DNA of 24,236 nucleotides from NCBI GenBank assembly GCA_964617665.1, contig CAZUAH010000183.1, forward strand, positions 1-24,236, written 5' to 3'. The notes under the pieces are model-generated. The model did no database searches. It saw only the letters and a list, made by a program, of their open reading frames with translations, and had not been told where the DNA came from. Origin of the DNA: JADHUC01 sp964617665 (GTDB lineage: Bacteria; Planctomycetota; Planctomycetia; Pirellulales; Pirellulaceae). Shown here one piece after another: positions 6,457 through 14,997 of the stretch (position 1 is the stretch's first letter; the number at the start of each line of letters is the position of its first letter). The translations under genes and the position numbers were made by a program.

Positions 6457-9400
6457 ATGCGACGGTTGTTGAGTCGAATGGTAGCACTCGGTCTGGTCGT
6501 GGCCATATACTCGTGTGCCGCGTGGGCTGGGGATCGGCTTCCGGGAGTCGTTTTTGTTTCCGACGATATCTTCGGTGCCAAGCACGAGAATCCGGACTAT
6601 CCGCGGCCGGGCACGAGCCATTGGCGCGAGGGCTATCTGTACCACCGCGCCACGACGCAGCACGTGCTGGAACGGACCACGACGCCGACGCGTCCGGGCC
6701 GCAACTTGTACACGCTGATTCCCGCCGGGCCGGACGGAACGCTTCGACGCATCACGCACCTGACGAACGGCGAGGTGTTTGACCCGGAGCCTTCTTACGA
6801 CGGACAACGCATCTTGTTCTCGATGCGGCGCGATGGCGAGGACTGGTTCAACCTGTACGAAATCGGTGCCGACGGCACGGGGCTCGTGCAATTGACGGAC
6901 GGGCCGTTTAACGATGTGTATGGAGTCTACCTACCGGACGGGCGGATCGTGTTTGTGAGCGACCGAGCGGGCTACCTGGAAGAGTACCACGAGGAACGGA
7001 CCGAGGTCCTGTGGATCATGGAAGCCGATGGCACAGGCATCCAGCAGCTCACGTTCAACCCCGGGACCGTCTTCGATCCCACAGTGCTGGCCGACGGGCG
7101 AATTCTATTCAGTCTTTGGGACACGTTCATGCTGAATCTGCCGCCGGCAGACAAGCATGAGACGTACTTGATGACGATCCGTCCGGACGGCACGGACGAG
7201 AGCCACTTCTTCGGCGCTCGCGAACACCCGTTTTTCAACCGCGAGCGGCATTCCGGCGTGGCGCTGACGCAGTCGGGGCAGATGACGGACGGCACGATCC
7301 TGGTGCAGAGCGAGATGGGCCCTTCGATCCTGGACGTGCGGCGAGGACTCGACGCACGGGATACACTGTGGCCGATTTTTCCATGCACAACATCGCTCCA
7401 GTTGGGCGGGGCCACGCACCGAGTGCACCTGTCGCCGACCGGCAGTCGCACAACGCCGTACCCGTTACCCGACGGCCGTATTCTGCTCGCCGCAACGTTG
7501 CCCGGCGCCCGAGATCTGGGCATCTACCTGGCCGATCCGGCGACACGAGAGATGGAGCTTATCTTCAACGATCCGGAGACCGCCGAGTTCGACCCGCGAC
7601 CGATTCTGGTCGAACGCCCCCGGCCCGCGACGCTGCCGCCGAAGGGCCGACTTGCGAACCGGAGGTCGAGGGCCGATCGAAACGATGGCCGGGTGGCGAT
7701 CACGCCGTGGGCGCGGTTCGTCGTGGCGGCGGGTCGGACCGCCGACGATCCCGAGCGAGAGAAAGCGTTGTCGCGGGCCCGATATTTCCAAGTGGTCGAG
7801 GCGCTGCACACGGCGGTAACGAGTTCCAGCCACACGAACTTAGCGACGCGTATTTTGGGTGTGGTGCCAATCCGCGCGGACGGCTCGGCGTACTTCGAAG
7901 CGCCGGCCGATACGCCGTTGTTCCTCGAACCGTTGGACGCGGCGGGGCGTCGCATCGAATACGATTGGCGGCACCCCGAGACGTCCGTGCCGGTGGGCTC
8001 GAAGCAGATCCTCACCGAAATGACTTACATCACGGCACGGGCTGGCGAGACGAAATCATGCAACGGCTGCCACACGCGGTTGCACGAGTCGGTCGATCCG
8101 GACGCGCCCGCGTCGGCTCTGGCTCGGCGTCCCGTGCGTCTCGAACGTGACTTGACCGATCTGATGTATCGACGGAACGAGCCGGACGAGTACCGCTGTC
8201 AGGCACGGATCGGCGAGGCACCCAAGTATCGCCCTTGGCTCCAGAGCCCGGAGGCCGATCTTCGGCGGCGCGCGTGCGAGCTATTGGCGGCGATCGAGGA
8301 CGGAACGGAAGAAGACGTGGCGACGATCGGACGGTTGTTGCACGACGAGTCGGCCTCGGTCCGCCGCGCGGCCGGCCGGGCGCTTGCGCGGTTGGGCACG
8401 CCTGAATCCGTAACCAGCCTGATCGACGCGCTGAAGGACACCGATTGGCAGGTACGGTTTCACGCGGCCGTAGCGTTGGAGGCGATTACGTCTTACACGC
8501 CCCCGGGGGACCATGACGGCGATTCGGCTAGGGAGTTTTACGTCGATTTCGTCAACCGTCTCCGCGGAGCCGAGGGTGTGCGCAAGGCCGTCGGCCAAGG
8601 ACCGGCACCGCTCGAGCTTCCCACACGGGACGACTGGGACGCACCGCTCCGCCGCTGGTACGAGGCGGCCGGGCGACTCGGACCCCAGGCACCGGACTCC
8701 GCCCGAAAGGTCGTGCGCTGGGCATTGGAGAAGCCGTTGCCGCCGCCAGTCACGTTCCAACCCAACGCCGGCAAGCGGCACAGGCTCCAGGGCGAGCCGC
8801 CGGAACTGGGCGCGATCCGCGCGGCCGGAAAGATGCGGGATTCGGAAAGCGTGGCTCGGCTGGTGCCGTGGCTTTCGCGTGCCGAGTACCAAGACCATGC
8901 CACGGAAGTGGCCGTGGCGCTCGGACGGATCGGCACACCGGAGGCGGTTGATGCACTCTGGACGGCGCTTCGCGAACAGGTGCCAAACCTGAGACCGTTC
9001 CAAACGCGATACCTGCAGCGAGGCCCGCGACCGGAAGAGTATGCGTTGTTGCGAGGGCTGATCTTGGCCGAGGCCGCACCGGAGGTGGAGGATGTGTCGT
9101 TGCTAGTGGCCATGTTGCCAGGCAGCTTTTTGGAGAAGCCGCGTTACGAGGATCGGCTTCGGCCTGAGTCGCAGCGAGTGCTGCTGGGCCGATTGCTTTT
9201 GGAGAATGGGGGACTACGCACACGGGTCGTGGAACTGCTGGTCGACGTGTTGGGCGGACGGCCTCCGGCGACCGACGATCCGCTGTACGCCGAGATTGTC
9301 GAAGGCATCAATCTTGAACGTCCGTTTGCCGAGCACCGCCGGCCGTTTCCGGTTGTCAAGCAGATCGAGCCGGAACAGGCCCTTTGGTTTCTTGGCTGCT

Positions 9401-10695
9401 TGGCCGTGGATAGGACAGAGGTACCACAGGGCCTGATCCTTCCATACCTGACAAGCGAGAATTGGCGAGAGCGGATCGACGGAGCAGTGCTGTTGGACGT
9501 TTTGGGATTTGGTGCGCACGCGGCCGACGCGCTGTTCCGCGAGGCGACGAAGCCCTACTCGTTCAGTGAGATCATGGGTATCGGAAAGAGCCACCCCGAC
9601 ACAAACTTCCGAGACAAATGCTACATGGTGGCTGCATTGGCCCACCACGCCGAGGACGTGAAGCGGCTGCAAACGTTTGCCGATCCGCGGACGCGGTACC
9701 GTGACGTGCGCTACGGCCTAGCCATCGGGCTGGGCCGCCGCGGGAAGTCGGATGGCATAGAGTTATTGACCCGGCTTACCACAACCGATCCGATCTCGGC
9801 GGTGCGCCGCGAGGCCCGGCAGTCGCTTTGGGCCATCCAAGAACGTGCCCGGCTCGCGGGCAAGCCGGTGCCGCCGATCGAGCTCGGAGAGGCGATGGCG
9901 TTCGAGGCGTTGTACCCGCCGCGAGGGTTGAGCTGGCCGGGGCCGGTTGTGATTCGACCGGCGCCCGAGGACCCACCAGCGGACGATCTCGCGAGGCTCG
10001 TGGCGGCTGGCCTCGAAAAGGGGAACTACCGCGATCTGAACAACTCGAACAATCAAGCCCCCGGCACCAATGCCATGATGCTTCGCGGCATCCGCTCTTT
10101 CGACCGAGCCGTCGCTTTGTTGGCCGAACGCGATCCCGTGTCGACACGGCCGCTTCTGAAGAAGATGTTGGATTCGCCGTATCCGTTTGCTCACTATCTG
10201 GCGCTGCGAGAGTATTCTGGTGGAGCGTCCACCGACGAGGAGCAGCTACTGATCGCGCAGCTTGATCGGTTTGCCAACTCGTCGGACACGGCGCGGTTCT
10301 ACTGGGTGTGCGAAGCATTGGCCGACCGAGACGCCCAGGCAGCGCTTCCAAGGTTGGCGCGACTGGCCAGCACCGACAACCCACCCGCCCTGCACGGCCC
10401 GCTCGGAATGGGCCTGGGCTACCCGGCCGCCAAAGCACTCGCCCGGTTAGCCGGTCGCATCGACCACGCCGAAGTCCAACGGCTGCTGGACAACGACAAC
10501 ATCTGGCTCCGAGCCGGAGCGTTGGCAGGCCTGACCGAAGTCCGGGCGCCGGGCATCGAGCAGCTTTTGCGCGAGGTTGCCGAAGAGCACCCGTCCGGTA
10601 TCGTCTTCGATCACGCGCGCGTCGGCTTAGCCCAGCTCGGTGAACGTACCGATCTTCGCGTGACGCAACGGCTGCAGACGCAATCGACGCCGTGA
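6457..10695 (+). CDS. PD40 / hydrazine-synthase-alpha-like / HEAT repeat protein with CxxCH
   Basis: A 1412-aa exported multidomain protein. The open frame continues to 6259, but ATG 6457 is chosen because GAGGAG sits 7 nt upstream and a clear signal peptide follows (MRRLLSRM, hydrophobic core, AWAG). Residues about 25-410 carry TolB/PD40 propeller blades such as GRIVFVSDRAGY, GRILFSLWDT and EPSYDGQRILFSM. Residues about 460-545 (RILGVVPIRADGSAYFEAP... to KSCNGCH) match the pattern of the hydrazine synthase alpha middle domain. They end in a c-type haem motif, C535-N-G-C538-H539. Residues about 575-790, 810-950 and 1090-1410 are HEAT-type alpha repeats (SVRRAAGRALARLGTPE, HYLALREYSGG). Planctomycetes have many such proteins without anammox metabolism, so it is not a hydrazine synthase call. 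A role in extracytoplasmic redox or scaffolding is inferred. Bases are GC-rich. Confidence 0.8.
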   Translation: MRRLLSRMVALGLVVAIYSCAAWAGDRLPGVVFVSDDIFGAKHENPDYPRPGTSHWREGYLYHRATTQHVLERTTTPTRPGRNLYTLIPAGPDGTLRRITHLTNGEVFDPEPSYDGQRILFSMRRDGEDWFNLYEIGADGTGLVQLTDGPFNDVYGVYLPDGRIVFVSDRAGYLEEYHEERTEVLWIMEADGTGIQQLTFNPGTVFDPTVLADGRILFSLWDTFMLNLPPADKHETYLMTIRPDGTDESHFFGAREHPFFNRERHSGVALTQSGQMTDGTILVQSEMGPSILDVRRGLDARDTLWPIFPCTTSLQLGGATHRVHLSPTGSRTTPYPLPDGRILLAATLPGARDLGIYLADPATREMELIFNDPETAEFDPRPILVERPRPATLPPKGRLANRRSRADRNDGRVAITPWARFVVAAGRTADDPEREKALSRARYFQVVEALHTAVTSSSHTNLATRILGVVPIRADGSAYFEAPADTPLFLEPLDAAGRRIEYDWRHPETSVPVGSKQILTEMTYITARAGETKSCNGCHTRLHESVDPDAPASALARRPVRLERDLTDLMYRRNEPDEYRCQARIGEAPKYRPWLQSPEADLRRRACELLAAIEDGTEEDVATIGRLLHDESASVRRAAGRALARLGTPESVTSLIDALKDTDWQVRFHAAVALEAITSYTPPGDHDGDSAREFYVDFVNRLRGAEGVRKAVGQGPAPLELPTRDDWDAPLRRWYEAAGRLGPQAPDSARKVVRWALEKPLPPPVTFQPNAGKRHRLQGEPPELGAIRAAGKMRDSESVARLVPWLSRAEYQDHATEVAVALGRIGTPEAVDALWTALREQVPNLRPFQTRYLQRGPRPEEYALLRGLILAEAAPEVEDVSLLVAMLPGSFLEKPRYEDRLRPESQRVLLGRLLLENGGLRTRVVELLVDVLGGRPPATDDPLYAEIVEGINLERPFAEHRRPFPVVKQIEPEQALWFLGCLAVDRTEVPQGLILPYLTSENWRERIDGAVLLDVLGFGAHAADALFREATKPYSFSEIMGIGKSHPDTNFRDKCYMVAALAHHAEDVKRLQTFADPRTRYRDVRYGLAIGLGRRGKSDGIELLTRLTTTDPISAVRREARQSLWAIQERARLAGKPVPPIELGEAMAFEALYPPRGLSWPGPVVIRPAPEDPPADDLARLVAAGLEKGNYRDLNNSNNQAPGTNAMMLRGIRSFDRAVALLAERDPVSTRPLLKKMLDSPYPFAHYLALREYSGGASTDEEQLLIAQLDRFANSSDTARFYWVCEALADRDAQAALPRLARLASTDNPPALHGPLGMGLGYPAAKALARLAGRIDHAEVQRLLDNDNIWLRAGALAGLTEVRAPGIEQLLREVAEEHPSGIVFDHARVGLAQLGERTDLRVTQRLQTQSTP

Positions 10696-10704
10696 CGAAT
10701 GGCC

Positions 10705-10768
10705 GTAGCCGAAGTCGCAAGACTTCGGGGCCGCCCCAGAAGGCCCGAATTCTTGCGAATCCGGCTAC
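10705..10768. repeat. Palindromic repeat family B, copy 1 (twin hairpin)
   Basis: The left half is CCGAAGTC-GCAA-GACTTCGG (10709-10728), a perfect 8-bp stem with a GNRA-type tetraloop. The right half is CCGAATTC-TTGC-GAATCCGG with one mismatch. The halves are mirror images bounded by GTAGCC and GGCTAC. It lies directly after the PD40/HEAT gene and may help end transcription. The remaining bases up to the radical SAM start at 10846 show no gene. Confidence 0.8.
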
Positions 10769-10845
10769 CAAAATGCTTAACGGCATCGGGGGAATGGTAG
10801 TGGATACTGATGTAGCGAACGTGAGAGTCCAACGGTCGAAAAGCA

Positions 10846-11988
10846 ATGCTCCACTTTGAAACCGGCCCCATACGGCCGCCCAGCGAAGCTGCAAGTATCC
10901 TTCTGAGGATCACCCGCAACTGCCACTGGAACAAGTGCGCCTTCTGCCCAGTGTACAAGCACGAGCAGTTTTCCATCCGGAAGGTCGAGGAGATCAAGAG
11001 CGATATCGACGCGATGGCGGCCATCGCGGATCGGATCCACCATCGCGTGAACGCCCCGTGTGGTGCGAAGCCAGACGGCGTTGCAGTTTTTGACGCCGCC
11101 AAGAGCCTTGGCCGCGATGGAGAGGTAAGCAACGAGTGCGCGCGACTGATGGCCTTCTGGATCTGCCGCGGCCTCGAAAGCCTCTTCCTGCAAGACGCCG
11201 ACGCACTGGTACTGCGCACGGAGCAGTTGGTCGAGATACTGAATCACGTGCGGGCGGCCTTTCCCACTGTCACCAGGATCACCACCTATGCGCGGGCCAA
11301 GACGGTCAGCCGCAAATCACCAGACGACTTGAAAGCGCTGCGAACCGCCGGTCTGAACCGAATCCACATCGGCATGGAATCGGGGGCCGACGCCGTTCTT
11401 TCCCTGGTGCAAAAAGGCGTCACACACGAGGAACTAATTCGGTCTGGCCGCCAAGTGATGGACGCCGGGATCGAACTCTCGGAGTATTTCATGCCGGGCC
11501 TCGGCGGGCAGGAGCTGTCCGAGGAGCATGCTGTCGAGTCGGCGGCGGTACTTGCTGCGGTGAACCCAACTTTCATACGGCTCCGGAGCACGGTGCCCGT
11601 GCCGGGCACGCCACTGCATGAAATGATGACAGAAGGACAGTGGGCGCCGCTGACCGAAGAGGAGAAAGTCTGCGAAATCCGAGCCTTCCTCGAACGCCTG
11701 GACGGCATCACGAGCACCGTGCAAAGCGATCACGTGATGAACCTTCTGGAAGATGTGGCCGGAAGACTACCTGACGACAAGCAGCGGATGCTAGAGACGA
11801 TCGATCGCTTCCTGGACATGAATCCGACCGACCGCGAAACATTCATCGTGGGCCGGCGGATGGGTCGGTATCGGCATCTGTGGGATTATGCCCCGTTGCC
11901 CGAGGTGGAGATGATCCGCCGCGACCTCATCGACCGATTCGGTACGATCGACCGGGGAATGCTGGAGATCTTGGCGAACTTGATATGA
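10846..11988 (+). CDS. Radical SAM protein (Elp3/MiaB-like fold, CX4CX2C cluster)
   Basis: A 380-aa cytosolic enzyme expected to use S-adenosylmethionine and a [4Fe-4S] cluster for radical chemistry. The opening MLHFETGPIRPPSEA and the cluster motif CHWNKCAFC (C26, C31, C34) identify it. The motif is CX4CX2C, one residue longer than the classic CX3CX2C. Later features fit the barrel: FLQDADALV, ITTYARAKTV, LNRIHIGMESG (SAM/ribose-contact strand with the GMESG motif), and VPVPGTPLHEMM. A helical C-terminal part (about 270-380) follows. The substrate is not evident. The start ATG 10846 begins the family's typical N-terminus but has only a weak purine run upstream. It may be monocistronic, or followed by a 29-codon ORF overlapping its stop. 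Confidence 0.85.
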   Translation: MLHFETGPIRPPSEAASILLRITRNCHWNKCAFCPVYKHEQFSIRKVEEIKSDIDAMAAIADRIHHRVNAPCGAKPDGVAVFDAAKSLGRDGEVSNECARLMAFWICRGLESLFLQDADALVLRTEQLVEILNHVRAAFPTVTRITTYARAKTVSRKSPDDLKALRTAGLNRIHIGMESGADAVLSLVQKGVTHEELIRSGRQVMDAGIELSEYFMPGLGGQELSEEHAVESAAVLAAVNPTFIRLRSTVPVPGTPLHEMMTEGQWAPLTEEEKVCEIRAFLERLDGITSTVQSDHVMNLLEDVAGRLPDDKQRMLETIDRFLDMNPTDRETFIVGRRMGRYRHLWDYAPLPEVEMIRRDLIDRFGTIDRGMLEILANLI

Positions 11989-12074
11989 AACGCGGATGTT
12001 CCATTGCGAGATGGAAAACACTCGGGGAGAAAGCTCTGAGACGCGGCGGGCACGAGGGCGGCAGCGGCAAATGA
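11985..12074 (+). CDS. Possible 29-aa basic micropeptide overlapping the radical SAM stop
   Basis: ATGA overlaps the radical SAM stop codon (ATG 11985-11987, TGA 11986-11988), a layout typical of translational coupling. The 29 codons encode a basic, Gly-rich peptide starting MKRGCSIARWK and ending GGSGK. There is no recognisable domain and no other support, so chance is quite possible. The rest of the spacer to 12258 shows no gene. Confidence 0.2.
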   Translation: MKRGCSIARWKTLGEKALRRGGHEGGSGK

Positions 12075-12258
12075 GACCGCCAATGGGAAGTCCCAACCAA
12101 CTGACATATCACGCTGACTTCGTAACGAAATATGCCGATTGACTCCGGGTGGCAGTGCCGTCGCAAAGGCCCTGGCTTGCCAGCGACTCAAGCACGGCGG
12201 ACAATAACTCGCATCAGCTTTGACCGACCTCGGCAGTCAGACGCAAAGGAATCACGCT

Positions 12259-13614
12259 ATGAGCCAACTGAGCGACCGCAGGACTTTCTTGAGACAGGGG
12301 ATTGGTGTGGGTCTTTGCGTGGCCGGTTGGCCGCATGCGGCCGCTGGCAAGTCGGCTAACGGCAAGATTCACCATGCGGCAATTGGCGTTGGGGGCAAAG
12401 GTTGGTCGGACGTTATGGCGTTTGCGTCGCATCCCGACATCGCGATCGCGGCAGTGTGTGATGTCGATTCGAACCAAATGCGTCGAGCCGTCCAGCAGTT
12501 CCCTCAGGCCCGCCGCTATCAGGACTGGAGGGAACTGTTGGCCAAAGAGGGTGACAAGATCGACTCGGTCAGCGTCTCGACGCCCGACCACATGCACGCG
12601 CCCATCAGCATGTCGGCGATCAATCAAGGCAAACATGTGTTCGTCCAGAAGCCGATGACGCACGACGTGTATGAGGCGCGCCGTGTGACCGAGGCGGCGG
12701 CGAAGGCTCAAGTGGCCACGCAAATGGGTATCCAGGTCAATTCCTCTGTCAGCTACCGCACGGCGGTTCAGTTGATCCGTGATGGAGCGATCGGTAAAGT
12801 GAAATGTGTGTATGCCTGGTCGAACAAACCGTCGGGCAAGTACCGTCCGACCGGGCCGCGCCCGAAGGGCGAAGACCCGGTCCCTGAGACGCTGGACTGG
12901 GACGTGTGGCTGGGCACGGCGCCGGTGCGACCGTACAAAGCTGGAGTGTATCATCCGAAGTGGTGGCGCGGCTGGCGGGACTTCGGCGTAGGCTGGCTGG
13001 GCGACATGGGCTGCCACATCATCGACTCGCCGTTCCAGGCCCTGAAATTGACCGCGCCACATAGCATCCGGGCAGAAGTCGAACCGGCGTGGTGGAACAC
13101 CCCTGGCCGACGCGGCGAGACGTGGCCAACTTGGCAGATCCTCCACTACACCTTCGCGGGCAACGAACTGACCGCTGGCAAGACGCTCGAGTTCACTTGG
13201 TCGGACGGAGGAAAGTATCCGCCTGACGAGATGCGCCAGCACATTGACAACCAGCCATACCCTGCTCAAGGTTCGCTGATGATTGGCGAGGCCGGGTCGC
13301 TGCTATTGCCGCACGTCGGCGACCCTCAGCTCTTTCCTAAGGCCCGCTTCAAAGACTACGCGTTTCCCAAGCTGGAACCCAGGAACCACTATCACCACTG
13401 GATCGACGCCTGTCTGGGCAAGGCCACGACAGCCGCCGGTTTTGACTACTCGGGCCCACTGACCGAGACGGTCCTGCTGGGCACCGTCGCACTGTTATGC
13501 GCCGGCAAGAAACTCACCTGGGACGCCGACCGGATGGAAGTCACCAACGTGCCCGAAGCCAACCAGCACCTCCGTCGAACCTACCGAGACGGCTGGGCTG
13601 TGGAGGGCCTGTAA
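12259..13614 (+). CDS. Tat-exported Gfo/Idh/MocA family oxidoreductase
   Basis: A 451-aa NAD(P)-dependent oxidoreductase of the Gfo/Idh/MocA family, acting on sugars or cyclitols, inferred to work outside the cytoplasm. ATG 12259 has AAAGGA at 12245-12250; the longer frame from 12220 lacks such a site. Residues 5-30 are a twin-arginine signal (DRRTFLRQG, hydrophobic stretch, AAAGK). The Rossmann dinucleotide-binding start follows (HHAAIGVGGKGWSD, then AAVCDVD), with VSVSTPDHMHA and HVFVQKPMTHD, where the usual EKP triad reads QKP. The C-terminal half (about 180-430) is the substrate and oligomerisation sheet. Such Tat-exported members are numerous in planctomycetes. A 39-bp gap to the NHL gene suggests co-transcription. 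Confidence 0.88.
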   Translation: MSQLSDRRTFLRQGIGVGLCVAGWPHAAAGKSANGKIHHAAIGVGGKGWSDVMAFASHPDIAIAAVCDVDSNQMRRAVQQFPQARRYQDWRELLAKEGDKIDSVSVSTPDHMHAPISMSAINQGKHVFVQKPMTHDVYEARRVTEAAAKAQVATQMGIQVNSSVSYRTAVQLIRDGAIGKVKCVYAWSNKPSGKYRPTGPRPKGEDPVPETLDWDVWLGTAPVRPYKAGVYHPKWWRGWRDFGVGWLGDMGCHIIDSPFQALKLTAPHSIRAEVEPAWWNTPGRRGETWPTWQILHYTFAGNELTAGKTLEFTWSDGGKYPPDEMRQHIDNQPYPAQGSLMIGEAGSLLLPHVGDPQLFPKARFKDYAFPKLEPRNHYHHWIDACLGKATTAAGFDYSGPLTETVLLGTVALLCAGKKLTWDADRMEVTNVPEANQHLRRTYRDGWAVEGL

Positions 13615-13653
13615 CCTGCCGACATCACTGTACTCCTGCACCAAGGCTCAATC

Positions 13654-14712
13654 ATGTTGCGCACGACAATGGCTTTCTCTGTCTGCTTCCTTCTCATCAA
13701 CTCTCTAACCGATGGTGCCGACGCTCAACCGCCCACTGCGTCGATCGCGATCGGCGAATCACTTGCCGACGTCAAGAAGCCGAAGCCGGGCAAACTGAAC
13801 TCGCCTTTCGGAGTCGATTTCGACGCTGCGGGAAACATGTACATTGTCGAGCTGGCTGGCGGCCGGGTTCACAAGTTGAATACGGCAGGCAAGTTCGCAA
13901 CCATTGCCGGCGATGGCAGTGAAGGTTACACGGGCGACGGGGGGCCGGCGAAAGACGCCACCTTCAACGGAATGCACAATGTGGCTGTTACTCCTGACGG
14001 CGATATCTACATTTCCGACAGTTGGAACCACTGCATTCGCAAGATCGACGGCCAATCGGGGATCATCACCACGTTTGCAGGCACGGGCGAATCTGGATTC
14101 AGCGGCGACGGTGGACCGGCGTCCAGAGCCACCTTCGATTTCCTGATGTGCGTCTCGCTCAATCCTGCCAACGACAAGATCTACTTGGCCGATCTGAAGA
14201 ACCTGCGAGTCCGGATGATCGACATGGCCACTGGCGTCGTCAGCACCGTGGCCGGCAACGGCGACAAGGGAGTACCCACCGACGGCCAACTGGCAACGGA
14301 GAGTCCACTGGTCGATCCGCGGGCGGTGGCCGTTGATTCGAAGGACAACGTCTATATCCTGGAACGCGGCGGCCATGCCCTGCGGATGGTCGCACCCGAT
14401 GGCAAGATTCGTACCGTGGCCGGCACCGGTAAACGGGGTGGGGCGGACGGACCGGCATTGCAGGCCCAACTTGCCTCACCCAAACACGTAGCCATCGATT
14501 CGGAAGACAACGTGATCATCGCCGACGACCAGAACAAACGGATACGCATCTACAATCCGCGCGAGGGCACACTGAGGAGCATCTTAGGTACCGGCGTCGA
14601 GCGGCCGCAGCGCAATTTGAGTCGCCCACACGGCGTCTGCGTCCACGCCGACGGATCGATCTACGTGGTCGACACCGGGCATCACCGGATCATCCGTCTG
14701 CAGCTGCAGTAA
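13654..14712 (+). CDS. Exported NHL-repeat beta-propeller protein
   Basis: A 352-aa secreted protein, likely a six-bladed NHL propeller. Residues 1-25 are a signal peptide (hydrophobic MAFSVCFLLINS, cleavage near ADA). Repeats recur about every 50-60 residues: SPFGVDFDAAGNMYIVE, HNVAVTPDGDIYISD, DPRAVAVDSKDNVYILE, SPKHVAIDSEDNVIIAD and RPHGVCVHADGSIYVVD. They are joined by GDGGPA-type loops (GYTGDGGPAKDA, GFSGDGGPASRA) common in such proteins. No catalytic residues are recognised; the role may be binding or scaffolding, or an unknown lyase-like activity. AAGG at about 13645 precedes the start. It follows the oxidoreductase closely and probably shares its transcript. Confidence 0.85.
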   Translation: MLRTTMAFSVCFLLINSLTDGADAQPPTASIAIGESLADVKKPKPGKLNSPFGVDFDAAGNMYIVELAGGRVHKLNTAGKFATIAGDGSEGYTGDGGPAKDATFNGMHNVAVTPDGDIYISDSWNHCIRKIDGQSGIITTFAGTGESGFSGDGGPASRATFDFLMCVSLNPANDKIYLADLKNLRVRMIDMATGVVSTVAGNGDKGVPTDGQLATESPLVDPRAVAVDSKDNVYILERGGHALRMVAPDGKIRTVAGTGKRGGADGPALQAQLASPKHVAIDSEDNVIIADDQNKRIRIYNPREGTLRSILGTGVERPQRNLSRPHGVCVHADGSIYVVDTGHHRIIRLQLQ

Positions 14713-14750
14713 AAGTGACCACGGTGCGCGCGATTGCTGCCGAGCAACAC

Positions 14751-14890
14751 TCTAGCCCGGGTTTCCCACCAGGGCAGGACATGACGGCACAGGCTGTCTT
14801 GTAGTGGAAGTCGCCAGACTTCCGGCAAACCTCGCCGTACACCGGAATTCTGGCGAATTCCACTACGGCTGGTGAGAAATCCGGGCTAGA
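14751..14890. repeat. Outer inverted repeat (family D) enclosing a family B element
   Basis: The left arm 14751-14772 (TCTAGCCCGGGTTTCC...) and right arm 14869-14890 are inverted copies matching at 20 of 22 bases. They enclose B copy 2. The right arm runs straight into family A copy 2, so the whole spacer between the NHL gene and the convergent minus-strand gene is palindromic. Confidence 0.75.
14801..14866. repeat. Palindromic repeat family B, copy 2 (twin hairpin)
   Basis: The left hairpin is GGAAGTC-GCCA-GACTTCC (14806-14823) and the right hairpin GGAATTC-TGGC-GAATTCC (14844-14861); both have perfect 7-bp stems. The two loops are reverse complements. It is bounded by GTAGT and ACTAC. Compared with copy 1, stem and loop bases have changed together. 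Confidence 0.85.
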
Positions 14891-14997
14891 AGGCATTTCA
14901 AGACAGATGCTTGGGAGGGCGAAGCTCCTGCTGAGCCGTGTCTTTCCGCAGTTTCGGCTCGGCGGGAGCCTCGCCCTCCCGGTTTTGAAGCCGCTTC
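14889..14997. repeat. Palindromic repeat family A, copy 2
   Basis: Same plan as copy 1. Outer arms are AAGGCATTTCAA and TTTTGAAGCCGCTT, and the core (14913-14980) runs from GGGAGGGCGAAGCTCC to its near complement GGAGCCTCGCCCTCCC. It ends at the TAG stop (14999-14997) of the minus-strand gene. Confidence 0.85.

Noticed and set aside
7368..8150. Long open frame (260 codons) inside the PD40/HEAT gene
   Set aside because: It is an Arg/Gly-rich shadow in a GC-rich gene, with no domain and complete overlap by a clearly coding frame.
9776..10894. 372-codon minus-strand open frame
   Set aside because: Its composition (Arg, Ala, Pro rich) is that of an antisense shadow of the HEAT repeats; no start signal.
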